From assembly GCA_027943335.1 (NCBI GenBank), contig BSBK01000964.1, forward strand, positions 684,501 through 748,500: a stretch of DNA of 64,000 nt. The letters are read 5' to 3'. Of this stretch, positions 48,181 through 58,444 are shown piece by piece. Position 1 is the first letter of the stretch. Each line of letters starts with the position of its first letter. Under the pieces are notes generated by a model that saw only the letters and a list, made by a program, of their open reading frames with translations, did not search any database and was not told the DNA's origin. This stretch comes from Chamaecyparis obtusa. Taxonomy: Eukaryota > Streptophyta > Pinopsida > Cupressales > Cupressaceae. The translations under genes and the position numbers were made by a program.

Positions 48181-48990
48181 ATCTACTATTGGTGAGTCAT
48201 CTTCTTTTGTAAGCTTGCATCCATTTATCATAGGTGTCCCTACTAGCTTGCAATCATCCATCTTGAATTTCTTTAATATTTCTTTCACATACTTGGACTG
48301 ATTAATGAAAATACCTTTCTCTATCTATTGTACATTCAATCCCAAAAAATATTTGATAGGTCCAATCATACTCATCTCAAATTCATTTTGCATCTCATTA
48401 GTAAATTCAGCACTAAGTTTGTCATTACCTCCAAAGATAATGTCATAAAAAAATATAGCTACAAGTAGTAAACCTTCATATGTCTCTCTTATGAATAGAT
48501 TAAAGTCTACTGCTCCTTTCTTGAATCCAATCTTTGTTAGATATCCATCTAGTCTCTCATACCATGCTTTAGGGGCTTGCTTAAGTTCATAGAGGGCCTT
48601 CTTCAATCTACATACCATATCAGGTCTGTCTAAGAAGGTGAAACCTTCTGGCTGCTCAATGTATACTTCTTCTTTCAAATGTCCATTCAAGAATGCTGAC
48701 TTGACATCCATATGATAAACTTTGAAGTTTTTGACTGTAGCATAAGATAGAAACAACTTAATAGCTTCTAATCTACTCACAGGTGCAAATGTGTGTGAAT
48801 AATAAATGCCTTCTCTTTGTACATATCCCTTACATACTATCCTTGCTTTATTTCTTGCTACTGTACCATCTTCATTCATCTTATTTTTGAATATCCACTT
48901 TGTTCCAATCACATTCTTATCACTAGGTCTTGGGACTAGTTCCCAAGTGTCATTCTCAATAATCTAATCAAGCTCTTCTTTCATAGCATC
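48181..48990 (-). pseudogene. Element E reverse transcriptase (dead)
   Basis: Copia [61 protein letters not shown] (first catalytic Asp intact), [20 protein letters not shown]. The second catalytic box is [19 protein letters not shown] (about 48432-48484) in place of YVDD, with Tyr in the position of the first of the two Asp. A 195-codon stretch (48912-48325) is otherwise open, so the enzyme is nearly complete but lacks an essential metal ligand. Confidence 0.92.
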
Positions 48991-49038
48991 ATGCCAATTT
49001 GAATCATTACATGCATCTTCAACACTTAAAGGTTCAAT

Positions 49039-50196
49039 CTAAGACAGTAAACATATGGCTTCACTGCTAGCTGAGTTTTTTGCTTGTGATCTTGTTAAGA
49101 CTTTGCTGCTCTGATCTCCAATGATGTCTTTCTTGGAATGATTTCTAGATGTAAACTTTGGAACTTTAGGTGATGCTAACTCATCAACCTTAGGAGTTTC
49201 TTCTTCACTTCTCTCAGGGTCATTGAATAACACATCAATATTGTCAAACATTTCTTCAATAACTATCTCACTAGTGGAGGATCTGGGTTCTTCTTCAATC
49301 ATGGGTGAGTAATCATGATATCTTTCTTGAACCATGAACTTTTCATCAATCTTAACATGAGCACTTTCAATGATCTTTTTCAATCTTAAATTGAAACATC
49401 TATAAGCTTTAATTTTAGTAGAGTGACCAAGGAAAATACCTTCATCACTTCTTGCATCAAACTTGCCTACTGCTTCATCCCTCTTGATGTAGCACTTGCT
49501 TCCAAAGATTTTGAAGTATTTTACTATGGGAACATTACCAAACCATAGCTCATATGGTGTTTTGTCAGCACCAGGCCTCAATTGAATTCTATTGATGGTG
49601 TAGACTATTGTATTGACCACATCTCTCCAATAGGTGTGTGTAACTTTTTCTTCAATCATGATGGTGTTCGTTGTATCAAGGATGATCATATTACTTCTCT
49701 CTACAATTCCATTCCACTGAGGGGTTCTAGGTGCACTCAACTATCTCTTTATGCCATGTTCTTCATAGTACTCATATAATCTATCAGAGTTGAATTCTCC
49801 TCCTCTATCCAGTCTCAAACATTTTATCTTTACTCTAGATTCATTCTCAACCTTAGCTTTGAATATTTTGAACTTCTCAAATGCTTCTGACTTATCTTTC
49901 AAGAATGCAACCCACATCATCCTAGTATAATCATCAACACACAGAATGAAATACCTTTCACCATAGTATGATCTTGTTTGAGTTGGACCACATAGGTCTG
50001 TATGAATCAAATCCAACTTGTTCTCTATTGAATTGTGCTTGCTCTTGAATGAGTTTCTCACATGCTTTCCCATCACACATTCCCTGCATATAGTATCAAC
50101 TGGATTTTCTATTCTAGGTAGATCTCTTACTACCTTTACTTTTCTTATCTTTACTATGTTATCAAAATTGATATAACATAGTCTTTTATGCCACAA
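49039..50196 (-). pseudogene. Element E integrase
   Basis: GAG pre-integrase segment (MWHKRLCYINFDNIVKIRKV, CRECVMGKHVRNSFKSKHN), then the core with all three acidic residues: IHTDLCGPTQTRS, RLDRGGEFNSDRL and PQWNGIVERSN. The C-terminal part follows (THTYWRDVVNTIVYTINR, FGSKCYIKRDEA, DEGIFLGHSTKIKAYRCFN). A single TAG at about 49741-49743 (GIKR*LSAPRT) cuts it between the second and third catalytic residues, at the same codon as in D. Confidence 0.9.
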
Positions 50197-50234
50197 CCAA
50201 CTGTCATCAACTTTAGCAACAAAATAACTTGCTT

Positions 50235-50756
50235 CTAAAGTTGGAAAACATTACCTCTAGTCTTCGAGCCTAATATAATCATAACACCATCCTTGTTGTT
50301 AATGATGCTTTTTTCATCTTTAAACTCCAACTGATAACCTTTTCCAAGTAACTGTCCAACACTAAGAAGGTTATGTTTCAAACCATATACATAGAGAACA
50401 TCATCAGTACTATTCTTACCATCCAAGGTGATGGCTCCTCTACCAATGATGGGTTTAGGAGTATTATCTCCAAATCTAACCATTCCACCATTATATTTTT
50501 CTAGATGAACAAATCTATTTTTATCACCTATCATGTGATGTGAAAAACCACTATCTATAATCCAATCTATCCTTATATCAGCTTGGGAAATCAATGCTAG
50601 CTCTTGTTTCTCTTTCTCATCTTCATGATTTATCTTATTGTTCATTTTCACTATGATAGCAATAAATCTAATTTCTTCTTCAGCTAAATCATCATCTAAA
50701 ACTCCATCTCCAACATAGTAACATTCCTTAGAGAATGTAGGCTTGTCATTTTTCAA
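50235..50756 (-). pseudogene. Element E protease
   Basis: Copia aspartic protease with the active-site triad intact (WIIDSGFSHHMIGDKNRFVH), followed by MVRFGDNTPKPIIGRGAITL, DDVLYVYGLKHNLLSVGQLL and the pre-integrase lead. 173 codons are open in this frame. It cleaves the gag-pol precursor in the particle. Confidence 0.88.
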
Positions 50757-50765
50757 CTTTCTAGC

Positions 50766-51611
50766 TCATAAGGGACATTTAGATGCAAAGTGACCAATCT
50801 TATTACATGAAAAACATTTAAATGGCAATTGACCTTCATAGTTTCCTTTTACTTTTCCTTTCTTTTCTCTTTTAGCAATCATAGCAATGAAATCATCTAG
50901 TGTTTTCTCTTCATCATCAACATCAAAATTATCAGAAGTGTTTGTAGATTTCTTACCATTAACTGTTGCTTTGAAGGCTGTCTCACTTTTAGGTTCTGTC
51001 TTCAATCTTGAAATCTCAAAAGCTAAGATTTTTCTAATCAAGGTTTCTCTCTTGAAATTTGATGTAAGCTACATGGTCTCATCAAGGATGTTGATGTTGT
51101 TTTCATATTATGGAGTGAGAGTAGTCATCAATTTGTCCATAATGTCTTCCTCTGAGATCTCTCCACCATTGTTCCTAATTCCAACAACTGCTTCATTGAT
51201 CCTTTGATTGTAAGCTTCGATGTTTTCTTTAGGTAGAATCTCTAATGCATTGTATCTTTTCTTCCATGCCTTTCTATGTGCATCCTTTGCTTGTTTGTCT
51301 CCTTCAAATATGTCTTCTAGGTACTTCCATATTTTGTGGGTTGTATCTAGCTTCTTTATTTCATAAAAATCACTATCAGATAGGGCACTGATAAGAGCTT
51401 CTTTGGATATTTCATTCTGATGAAATAATTCCTTTTTCTTATTAGTAGCATCATCCTTTGCAAGGTCTTCTAAAGTAGGGATCTTGACTGCTTTGATAGT
51501 TACATCAAAAACTTCAAAAGCAATGCACTACAAATGAGTCACCATCTTGTTCTTCCAATAAAGATAATTATCTCTATTAAACTTAAGAATTTATTTTCTG
51601 AAGAATGCCAT
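50766..51611 (-). pseudogene. Element E gag
   Basis: Starts at ATG 51611 (MAFFRK, then TAG). Contains LEDLAKDDATNKKKELFHQ, KIWKYLEDIFEGDKQAKD, EAYNQRINEAVVGIRNNGG and a CX2CX4HX4C knuckle, CFSCNKIGHFASKC, at about 50775-50820. Several in-frame stops, mostly TAG, lie in the N-terminal two thirds. The last 91 codons are open. Confidence 0.85.
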
Positions 51612-51654
51612 CTGATCAACCTCAAGCTATTAAACTTTCTCTTGGAGGCACCTG

Positions 51655-51666
51655 GCTTTGATAACA
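51655..51666 (-). other. Element E degenerate primer-binding site
   Basis: Sense strand TGTTATCAAAGC, two changes from the tRNA-iMet site TGGTATCAGAGC seen in D. Confidence 0.8.
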
Positions 51667-51668
51667 AT

Positions 51669-52965
51669 TGTTAGGAATAGTCCCCAGAGATAACTGAGAG
51701 GGGGGGGTGAATTAGTTATCTACAAGTTTCAATTCTTTATCCAATTAAGTATACTTAAACATAAATCATAAACACAATGAAAGAACACTTGAACACAAGA
51801 CCAATATTTTTCTTATGGGGAAACCCAAATAGGTAAATACCCTAGTGGGAATTGACACCCACTAATATTCTACACTAGTGTATTATGATCCTTGTTAGAA
51901 GATCCTTAACCCTATTAGGAGTTTTAGTTTCTTTGCAATATATTTAGTACAATAGGCCTAGTCAAGGGTCAGACCCTATTAGGATTATTTTACAATAGTC
52001 CCTACTAGGGGAGAGGACACACTATCTGATAGCACACTGCTCAAAAGGGTGAAGGCTACAACCTTCTGTTTAATAGATACACACTATATTTGGATCTTGT
52101 TGAACCACGTTTTAACCTATTATCTAGATCAGTTCCAATGTATAGCATAAATACTTTACTTGGTCACATAGACCTTCTTCTGATGTCTCAACACTTCGCA
52201 CACTATGCTCCACTCTTACTAACAACCATGAGCCACACTCAAGCAATCACAAATGACTACTTATAAAAATATTTCCTCTAAATGATATAATCAAGTCGGC
52301 TTGTTAGAACCACCTTGAAATCATATTAGAGAAACCATAAAAAACTCCAATAACAATTTAGTTGGCTCTACTAAGCATGCAACACATTCTGGGACCTGTC
52401 CAATAAGATAATTGTAGATGCACGCTACACACTGTCAGCTCTACCAAAACAACTAGATCTTTCTCCTCAAGATAAATTACTTCATGCACTCTTAACCAAA
52501 CATCACTAACTCTTCTCTAAGATCAAATACAAGGGTGCATAACGAAATGATAGGTGCAACTCCAAAACCAATAAAATCTTTGTCAGCTCTTCTGAATAAA
52601 CACAGGAAACTGCTACTGGTGAATAATGACTGTATAACTTCACTTCTACTGATCATCAAACTCTGCGTCCATGAATGTAGCATTACTAACATGTCTTCAA
52701 CACATATACAAGTGAACAAGGCTCTATGATAACTATATGAACAACCATACATAGAACATTGCATGTTACTCTATCAGGAACATTGCTGACACAAGTTGCT
52801 ATATAACTGTCTGTACTAATAGTTAACCTCTGCACCCATGATATCATGTCCATGCTATATATACTAAAATCTTACTAAATAAGACTTGCACACATTCTAC
52901 TTTCCATATGTTGTCATCAATGAAAAACATACAATCAGTACTGGCCTGCTGGAAAATCTCCAACA
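51669..52965 (-). repeat. Element E 5' LTR
   Basis: 1297 bp, TGTTAGGAATAG...CTCCAACA in plus view. Stem-loop at 51688-51721 with one mismatch in the stem. Confidence 0.92.
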
Positions 52966-55091
52966 AATACCACTCTCCAAATTCTTCTTTGATAGACACC
53001 AACTATCCTGAATTCTTGTTCTACTAAGGCTTGGCTTTTTAGGAACTAAACTTCTTGAATGGTGTATTCACAGAGTTTGTCTAAATTTTGGAGCTAGGGT
53101 ACTATCTTTTAAACAAGGTTGGAAAATACAATTTCTCATGTGGGTCTTGTCACATCAAGTCGTAAGAATTGCTAAAATGGCTCTGGAATTCTAGTAATAA
53201 AGGACAATGTTTCAAATAATAAACATAGCAGACTAACATAAGTTTTTCCTTGGTGTTAGTCTGTTATGTTTTAAATATGTCTTTCCCACCAATGGCTTGG
53301 AGCACATTCTTTTTAAATGGCCAAGTAAGTGATTTTCAGTTAGTATTACCTTTTTCATGCTCATTCACCAACTCACTAACTGTTAAGATGGTGTGTCATT
53401 AAATCACAAACATTGTTAGAAGTTTTAAATTTCTCTTTATGAGTTAGCGAGTGTGGCTTTTTCTTAGTGTTTGTTGCTAAATCGTAGAACTTTTTAGAAG
53501 ATGAAGTATTTTCCTTGAGAGTTAGTGAGAATCTCCCAGGTGTCCATATTGCAACATATTGAAGATCATATCTATGGTGGTCATTGGCTCACGAGGCATC
53601 AAGAATATTCCTTGGTCTCCTGATGAGTTGATGAGGTGTCGCATGACAGATGCTAGTGGAAGGTTTGAAGATAGTCGCTAGCTCATGGAATACTTGAGTA
53701 GTTAAGGGAAATGGTTGGAGAGCTTATGATTATGGGAAAGGGTAAATGGAAAATTTGTGTTGCTAGTTCATAGATGAAATAATGGTTAAGTCTATTAGTT
53801 GGCGACTTAGCGAGTGTACAGCTGAGTTTCATCACCAACTCGCTATGGTTAGCAAAGCTTAATGATAAATGTTCATGACTTGGTGAGTAGTGGTCAGGAA
53901 GAAATTAATCGCCAACTTGCAATTATAAAGCAATCATGACATTAAAATATAAAAATTTAGCAAAGGAAAATGTTTCTTTTGGTTTCTGGCTCATGGATGG
54001 TAAGGGCATTAAGGATTGAAAGTTTGCGAGTTTGTGATGATTGTCTTATTCAGCTTGTCACTAGGTCATAAGGTTTTATGCCAGATTGTCTATTAGCTGG
54101 TGACTTAATGATGGTTCTGCATTGTGAAGAAAAGGAAAAGAGGTGTCTAAATAATCATGTTTCGACATTTGGAGCTTCTCGTTATATGCATGGTTGTATT
54201 CTTTGAATTTTTAAACAAAAAATTAAGGTTGTTGCAGTGCATCAACTCGGTGATGAAAATCACGAGGAATAGTTGTTTCAAAGGAGTTGAGGACACATGA
54301 CACCTGATCAATGAGCACAAGGAGGTCAATTATCTGAAAGTGACTAGGATCGTTCAATACAACCAAAGAAGATGTCTTGAATTCTTCTAGATTAATTACA
54401 CCATTTGCCATATTCCAAAGTTGTTTGTTAAAATTGTTCGATGTTGACAACTCCAACTTCTCTAGTGTCTAAAGCTTGTTGCAATCCATCTTTATAAATG
54501 GATTTCCAAGATTGGGAAAAGGGACCACATTTTTTTTTTAAATGAGTCTTTCTTTTTGTGAATAGAGGTCTTTGTAGTCTGTTAAGTACTGTGTAGATTT
54601 TTTTTTTTGGCTTTTGCAAAAGGCTTAATGAAACATATGACATTTTTATTAGTTTGGAGTGTTATTTTGAGTTTGGTCCAATACTATGATGTAATAATTT
54701 CAAGGTAATTAATACAAAGATTCAACAAAAATTTGTTGCTCTAAATCTTGTCTCCTCTTGTGATATTCTATAATTTTTTTGTATCTTTTGAATAAAGAGA
54801 TCAAGATTATAGTTGCAATTTGTTTAGAATTGTATGTCATATTATGCTTTTCTTTTAATTCCAAGAGTTAAGTAATTTCTTAGTATAACTTGATAGAATT
54901 ATAGGGTATTAGAAAAGGATTTGTCATAAGAATAGGGTTTAAAGTAACAATAGATTTTCACTTACAAGGTATGTGAATAGATCATCAGTCATGGCGAGGA
55001 TTAGTTCAAAGAATGCCTAATGGATAAGGCACTGATCAAAGAAAATACAGATAAGATAATATTCATTTTCTCTCATAGTTAAATATCAAAG
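52966..55091 (+). other. Non-coding host sequence right of element E, with diverged repeats
   Basis: No gene is seen. From about 53320 to 54120 motifs such as TTAGCGAGTG, TCGCTAGCTCATGG, GGCGACTTAGCGAG and TCGCCAACTTGC recur irregularly. The style recalls the 64-bp array left of element E (43765-44115). At about 55010 GCCTAATGGATAAGGCACTG resembles the 5' half of tRNA-Arg, as at about 45020. The two flanks of E may be diverged copies of one older repeat, but this was not proven. Confidence 0.35.
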
Positions 55092-56600
55092 TGTAGACAC
55101 CTAAAAATCCTTTAGAAAATAAAGTAATTTTATTTTCTGAAAAATCCCTGATGACATCATCATTTATTAATTAATTAATTAATTTATTTTTATGTCATTA
55201 AATCCCTTTATCTTAATTAAAAATATTTAATTAAGAAATCCCTCCCAAAAATGTTTAAATCTTATTTAAACATTATCTCCTTATTTATTAATTATTTTAA
55301 TTAATAAATTGACCAAAAATCCCAAAATAAATAATTTATTTATTTTTTGCCCAAAACTTGGCCAATTTCCTTAAGACCACTAACCTCTTCTAGAATCTTC
55401 TAATCCTTCTTTAATTTTGATTAAAGGCTAATCCCCTCATTTCCTAACCCTAATCCCAACTCAAAATATTTAATTAAGATTAAATATTTAATCCTCATAT
55501 TCGTTAAATTCATTTTAATAAATATTCTCAAAACCTAAACCATGGAAATAAATAAATCTTTATTTATTTCCTAAAATCCATGTTTATCCTAAGGAAATCC
55601 TAGACTCTTCTAGAAAGTCCTAACCCTAATCCTAATCCTAATCCCTCTCCTAATCCTGTCACATTCCCTAACTAAGGTTAGCCAACTCCTAAGCTTAACC
55701 CAAAGTCAAAAAACTTCTAGAGACTTCTCTTACATGCATTAAGTGCATTTAAGGCCTCCTTATCCCTCTTACATGCATTTATCATGCATTTAAGAAGCCC
55801 CTCACCCCTTTCTTACACCCTTTGACCTTAGGCACATTTCCCAAATTGTGCACATTCCTCCCATCTTTCAACCCAATGCCCTTGTGACACTTGTCACAAG
55901 GAGGTGGCCCTAAACTAGCACAATCCATGTGCTCCCTTTTGAATGAATCTTGGCCTCTCTTAAGGATTTTTGATCTTGGCCATTCATTCCTCCTTTCCAA
56001 ATCCTATAAATGCTCCTCCTTTCAAGAGAAAATTCATTAGCTTAGCCTTTCATTTCAATGCATTGTTATCATGCCCTTTTACTTCTAGCTTTAGCATAAT
56101 CAATCCTAATTTAGCTTACTTTCAAGCATTTTAGCTCATCTTAATATAGCTTTATTGGATTAACTTAGTTTATTTCATTGTTTTGGATAAGCATAGCATC
56201 ATCACATCTCTATTTGGACTAAAATCAATCTTAGCATAAATCTCATGTAGCTTAATTTTCATATCAGCATCATTTTGATCCTTGAGGCCTTAGGGGCAAA
56301 TCAGGTGTTCTATACCTATTTTTGTCCCATTTTGGGGTTTTCATGGATCTCAATCCATCTTAGTATGCATTAGAATATGCTCCAAGTGCTTAGAGAGCAC
56401 ACCCACATCCCCTTAAGCAAGAGCAAATCAAACAGTGCTTGGGTGCACCTGTTTAGGCTCAATCTGAGGTGGCTAGCTTAGAGTTTTCCTTGATTTGGAT
56501 TGTTTTCATGTTAGGTTAAAATCTAATCTTTGTTTGGCTCAAAGCTTTCAAAACAGGTGTCCTCCAAAGCCTTGCTCACACAAAGTTAAATCAAATATTT
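55092..56600 (+). repeat. Probable LTR fragment of an element A-like family
   Basis: Begins TGTAGACACCTAAAAATCC, close to the sense-strand LTR start of element A (TGTATACACCTAAAAATGG). It continues with AT-rich U3-like sequence and CTTAGCTTAGC-type, T-rich sequence like the split LTR of B. The 3' limit is uncertain and no internal region follows. The TAATCCTAATCC run at about 55620-55650 is part of this sequence and not telomeric. The minus-strand ORF 55782-56000 is considered chance. Confidence 0.45.
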
Positions 56601-57299
56601 TAAATTGAAGTTGTAGATCTGAATTGTTAAGCCCCTAATTAGCTTATAAGTGAGTTGATAGTGTGATTAGATCTCACAGTATTACTTAAACTTCATAAGT
56701 AAGAGAAGAATTATGGGCATTTATTTTCTTTGTTAAGGATTAGTGAAAAGTGTTGTTAAGAAGTAAACACATCTAATCCTAGGTTTATCCACTTGAATTT
56801 TGCAGAGTTCAAAGTATAGAAAGCTTAATTGCTTTGTTAGTTGGTGCTTGTTCCTATTTGAATGCATTAACCATGTGATTTAAATAACCCGTAGATACAT
56901 CTCTTCACTATCCAAGGTGGTTCAAATTCTGTCAAATTAGAAGCCAACAAAATTAGAACTCTACTAGGAAGAGAGACATAAAAAAATATTGTTAAACCGA
57001 TCGTAGAATCTCTAGTGTTTTACTTGTGGAACTAGTCATGAGTTGCCGATGTTTAGGAAATATTTTGTATCATCTCTCCAAGTTTGAATGGTGATCTGAA
57101 GGTTTCTAATTGTATTAGTGCATGGTTAAAATGAAAGATATGAATAATTTGCAGTTCTGATGAGCATTTTTAAGGTCTCGGTGAAGTATTATTGTGTTGT
57201 TGCTGGTTTTTAAGAAAGATGAAGTAGAAAAAAAGTTTCAACAGTTAAAATATTTGTCCTTTTCAAAGAGGTGGTGACTACAAATAATTCAGTGAATAT
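56601..57299. other. Non-coding DNA left of element C
   Basis: Nothing is recognised. The five bases before element C are AATAT; the matching target copy would be beyond the window. Confidence 0.45.
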
Positions 57300-58334
57300 T
57301 GTTGGAAATATTCAAGAATTAACCAAGTTACTGAGAGGAGAGGGGTGAATCAGTAACTTCAAATTTTTTTTCAATATCAGATGTATTAACATATAGTTCA
57401 CTTTATCCTTTTGCATATAAAAAGCATGAAATATAAAAGCATTCACAACAATGACACATAGATTTGGTTAACCAGAAACCTTCCAAAAGAAAGTAAAACT
57501 GGGGTGGGGATGAAACCCACAAAGCTTTAATACTGCAGTATAAAGTTGGCCGGTTAAGGCTTACATTGATCACTTCTGATGATCTGCCCTGCTAGGAGCA
57601 ATAAGGATTGCTAGGTCCACCTTGTTAGAGGATTTACAAACATACAATGAAGTATGCACTCGGTAAAGAGATTTTACAAAAGACTGTTAAGTCTACCTGG
57701 TTAGAGGATTTTAGTACTGATTCACTGGTTAAAATGAAACAATAGATCTCTTACTTTGCAACTGGATTGTTGAATGAGATTCGCTGATGTATTGATCACC
57801 TTCTGTGATGAATTTGTCTCTGCTGCTCCTTATGTATAGTAGCCCTTTGTAATTCACTAGTTTCTACCTTTTATCTCTTCTTTTTTATTCCACATTCATA
57901 CTACTTGGTATTTGTACAACATTGTTTATATACAAGTCTAAAAAATTAATTACAATTACAAAGTCAGCTTAACAAATAAACATAAGTGCTACTAAGTCGG
58001 CCCAAGTATGGTTACACGATTCCTGCAAACTAACTTGGTGACTTTCTGATACTCAGCGTCCACTGCATTACTCGGCATCATCAATCACTCGGTAGAAGTG
58101 AAGGATCGGTTCATACTAACCACTTGGTAAGTTTCAAACTCGGTAAATACTTGTGACTCGGTAGACATAATGTCACTCGGTTTGCACTGTCCTGCTCGGT
58201 TTGCACTGTTTTTCTCAGTTTGCACTGTCTTGCTCGGTTTGCACTGTTCTGCTCAGTTTGCACTATCCTGCTCGGTTTGCACTCAGGATGCAAATAAGTG
58301 TTGTCACTAGTGGCAATCCTGCTTAATGCCAACA
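57300..58334 (-). repeat. Element C 3' LTR
   Basis: 1035 bp, TGTTGGAAATATTC...TTAATGCCAACA in plus view. Contains the U5 stem-loop (57325-57359, perfect 10-bp stem) and a U3 array of six 19-bp repeats (58176-58289). Confidence 0.93.
58176..58289 (-). repeat. 19-bp tandem repeat x6 in element C U3
   Basis: Units CTC(G/A)GTTTGCACTGTCCTG start at 58176, 58195, 58214, 58233, 58252 and 58271. On the sense strand each carries ACCGAG or ACTGAG. More single ACTCGGT motifs lie upstream (58030-58175). This is a candidate enhancer-like array. Confidence 0.9.
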
Positions 58335-58347
58335 ATCTCCCCCTTTG
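58335..58347 (-). other. Element C polypurine tract
   Basis: Sense strand AAAGGGGGAGAT ending at the 3' LTR, identical to that of copia element E and followed inward by a similar TGCCAAA block. Confidence 0.9.
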
Positions 58348-58444
58348 GCATTAGTGACAAAAACACTTATTTCCCAAAACTTATATACATGAACCATGCT
58401 GAGATTTATTTTGATTTTTCAAAATTTGTCTTTGTCATAGGGCT

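Larger units (their letters stand above)
45834..52965 (-). mobile_element. Element E: Ty1/copia retrotransposon
   Basis: A complete insertion with LTRs 45834-47138 and 51669-52965 and a perfect 5-bp duplication AATAC (45829-45833 and 52966-52970). Reads on the minus strand: primer site at 51655-51666, purine tract at 47139-47151. The domain order gag, protease, integrase, RT, RNase H is copia. It is better preserved than its relative D: protease DSG and integrase DDE residues are intact, but the RT catalytic box is FFYD, as in D, and amber codons are scattered through gag, integrase and RNase H. LTRs are roughly 90% identical by eye. Confidence 0.94.

Noticed and set aside
46654..52764. Paired ORFs at 46654-46914 and 52492-52764 with similar proteins
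   Set aside because: Both lie at the same place in the two LTRs of element E; the similarity is LTR identity, not a gene.
53320..54643. Short minus-strand ORFs right of element E
   Set aside because: No domains; repeats and AT-rich sequence explain them.
55617..55655. CCTAATCCTAATCC run resembling telomere repeat
   Set aside because: Unit is six-base CCTAAT, not the plant CCCTAAA heptamer, and it lies within an LTR-like sequence.
58111..58335. Minus-strand ORF with repeated QTEQNSAN-like peptide
   Set aside because: It is the 19-bp repeat of element C's U3 read as protein; it lies inside an LTR.
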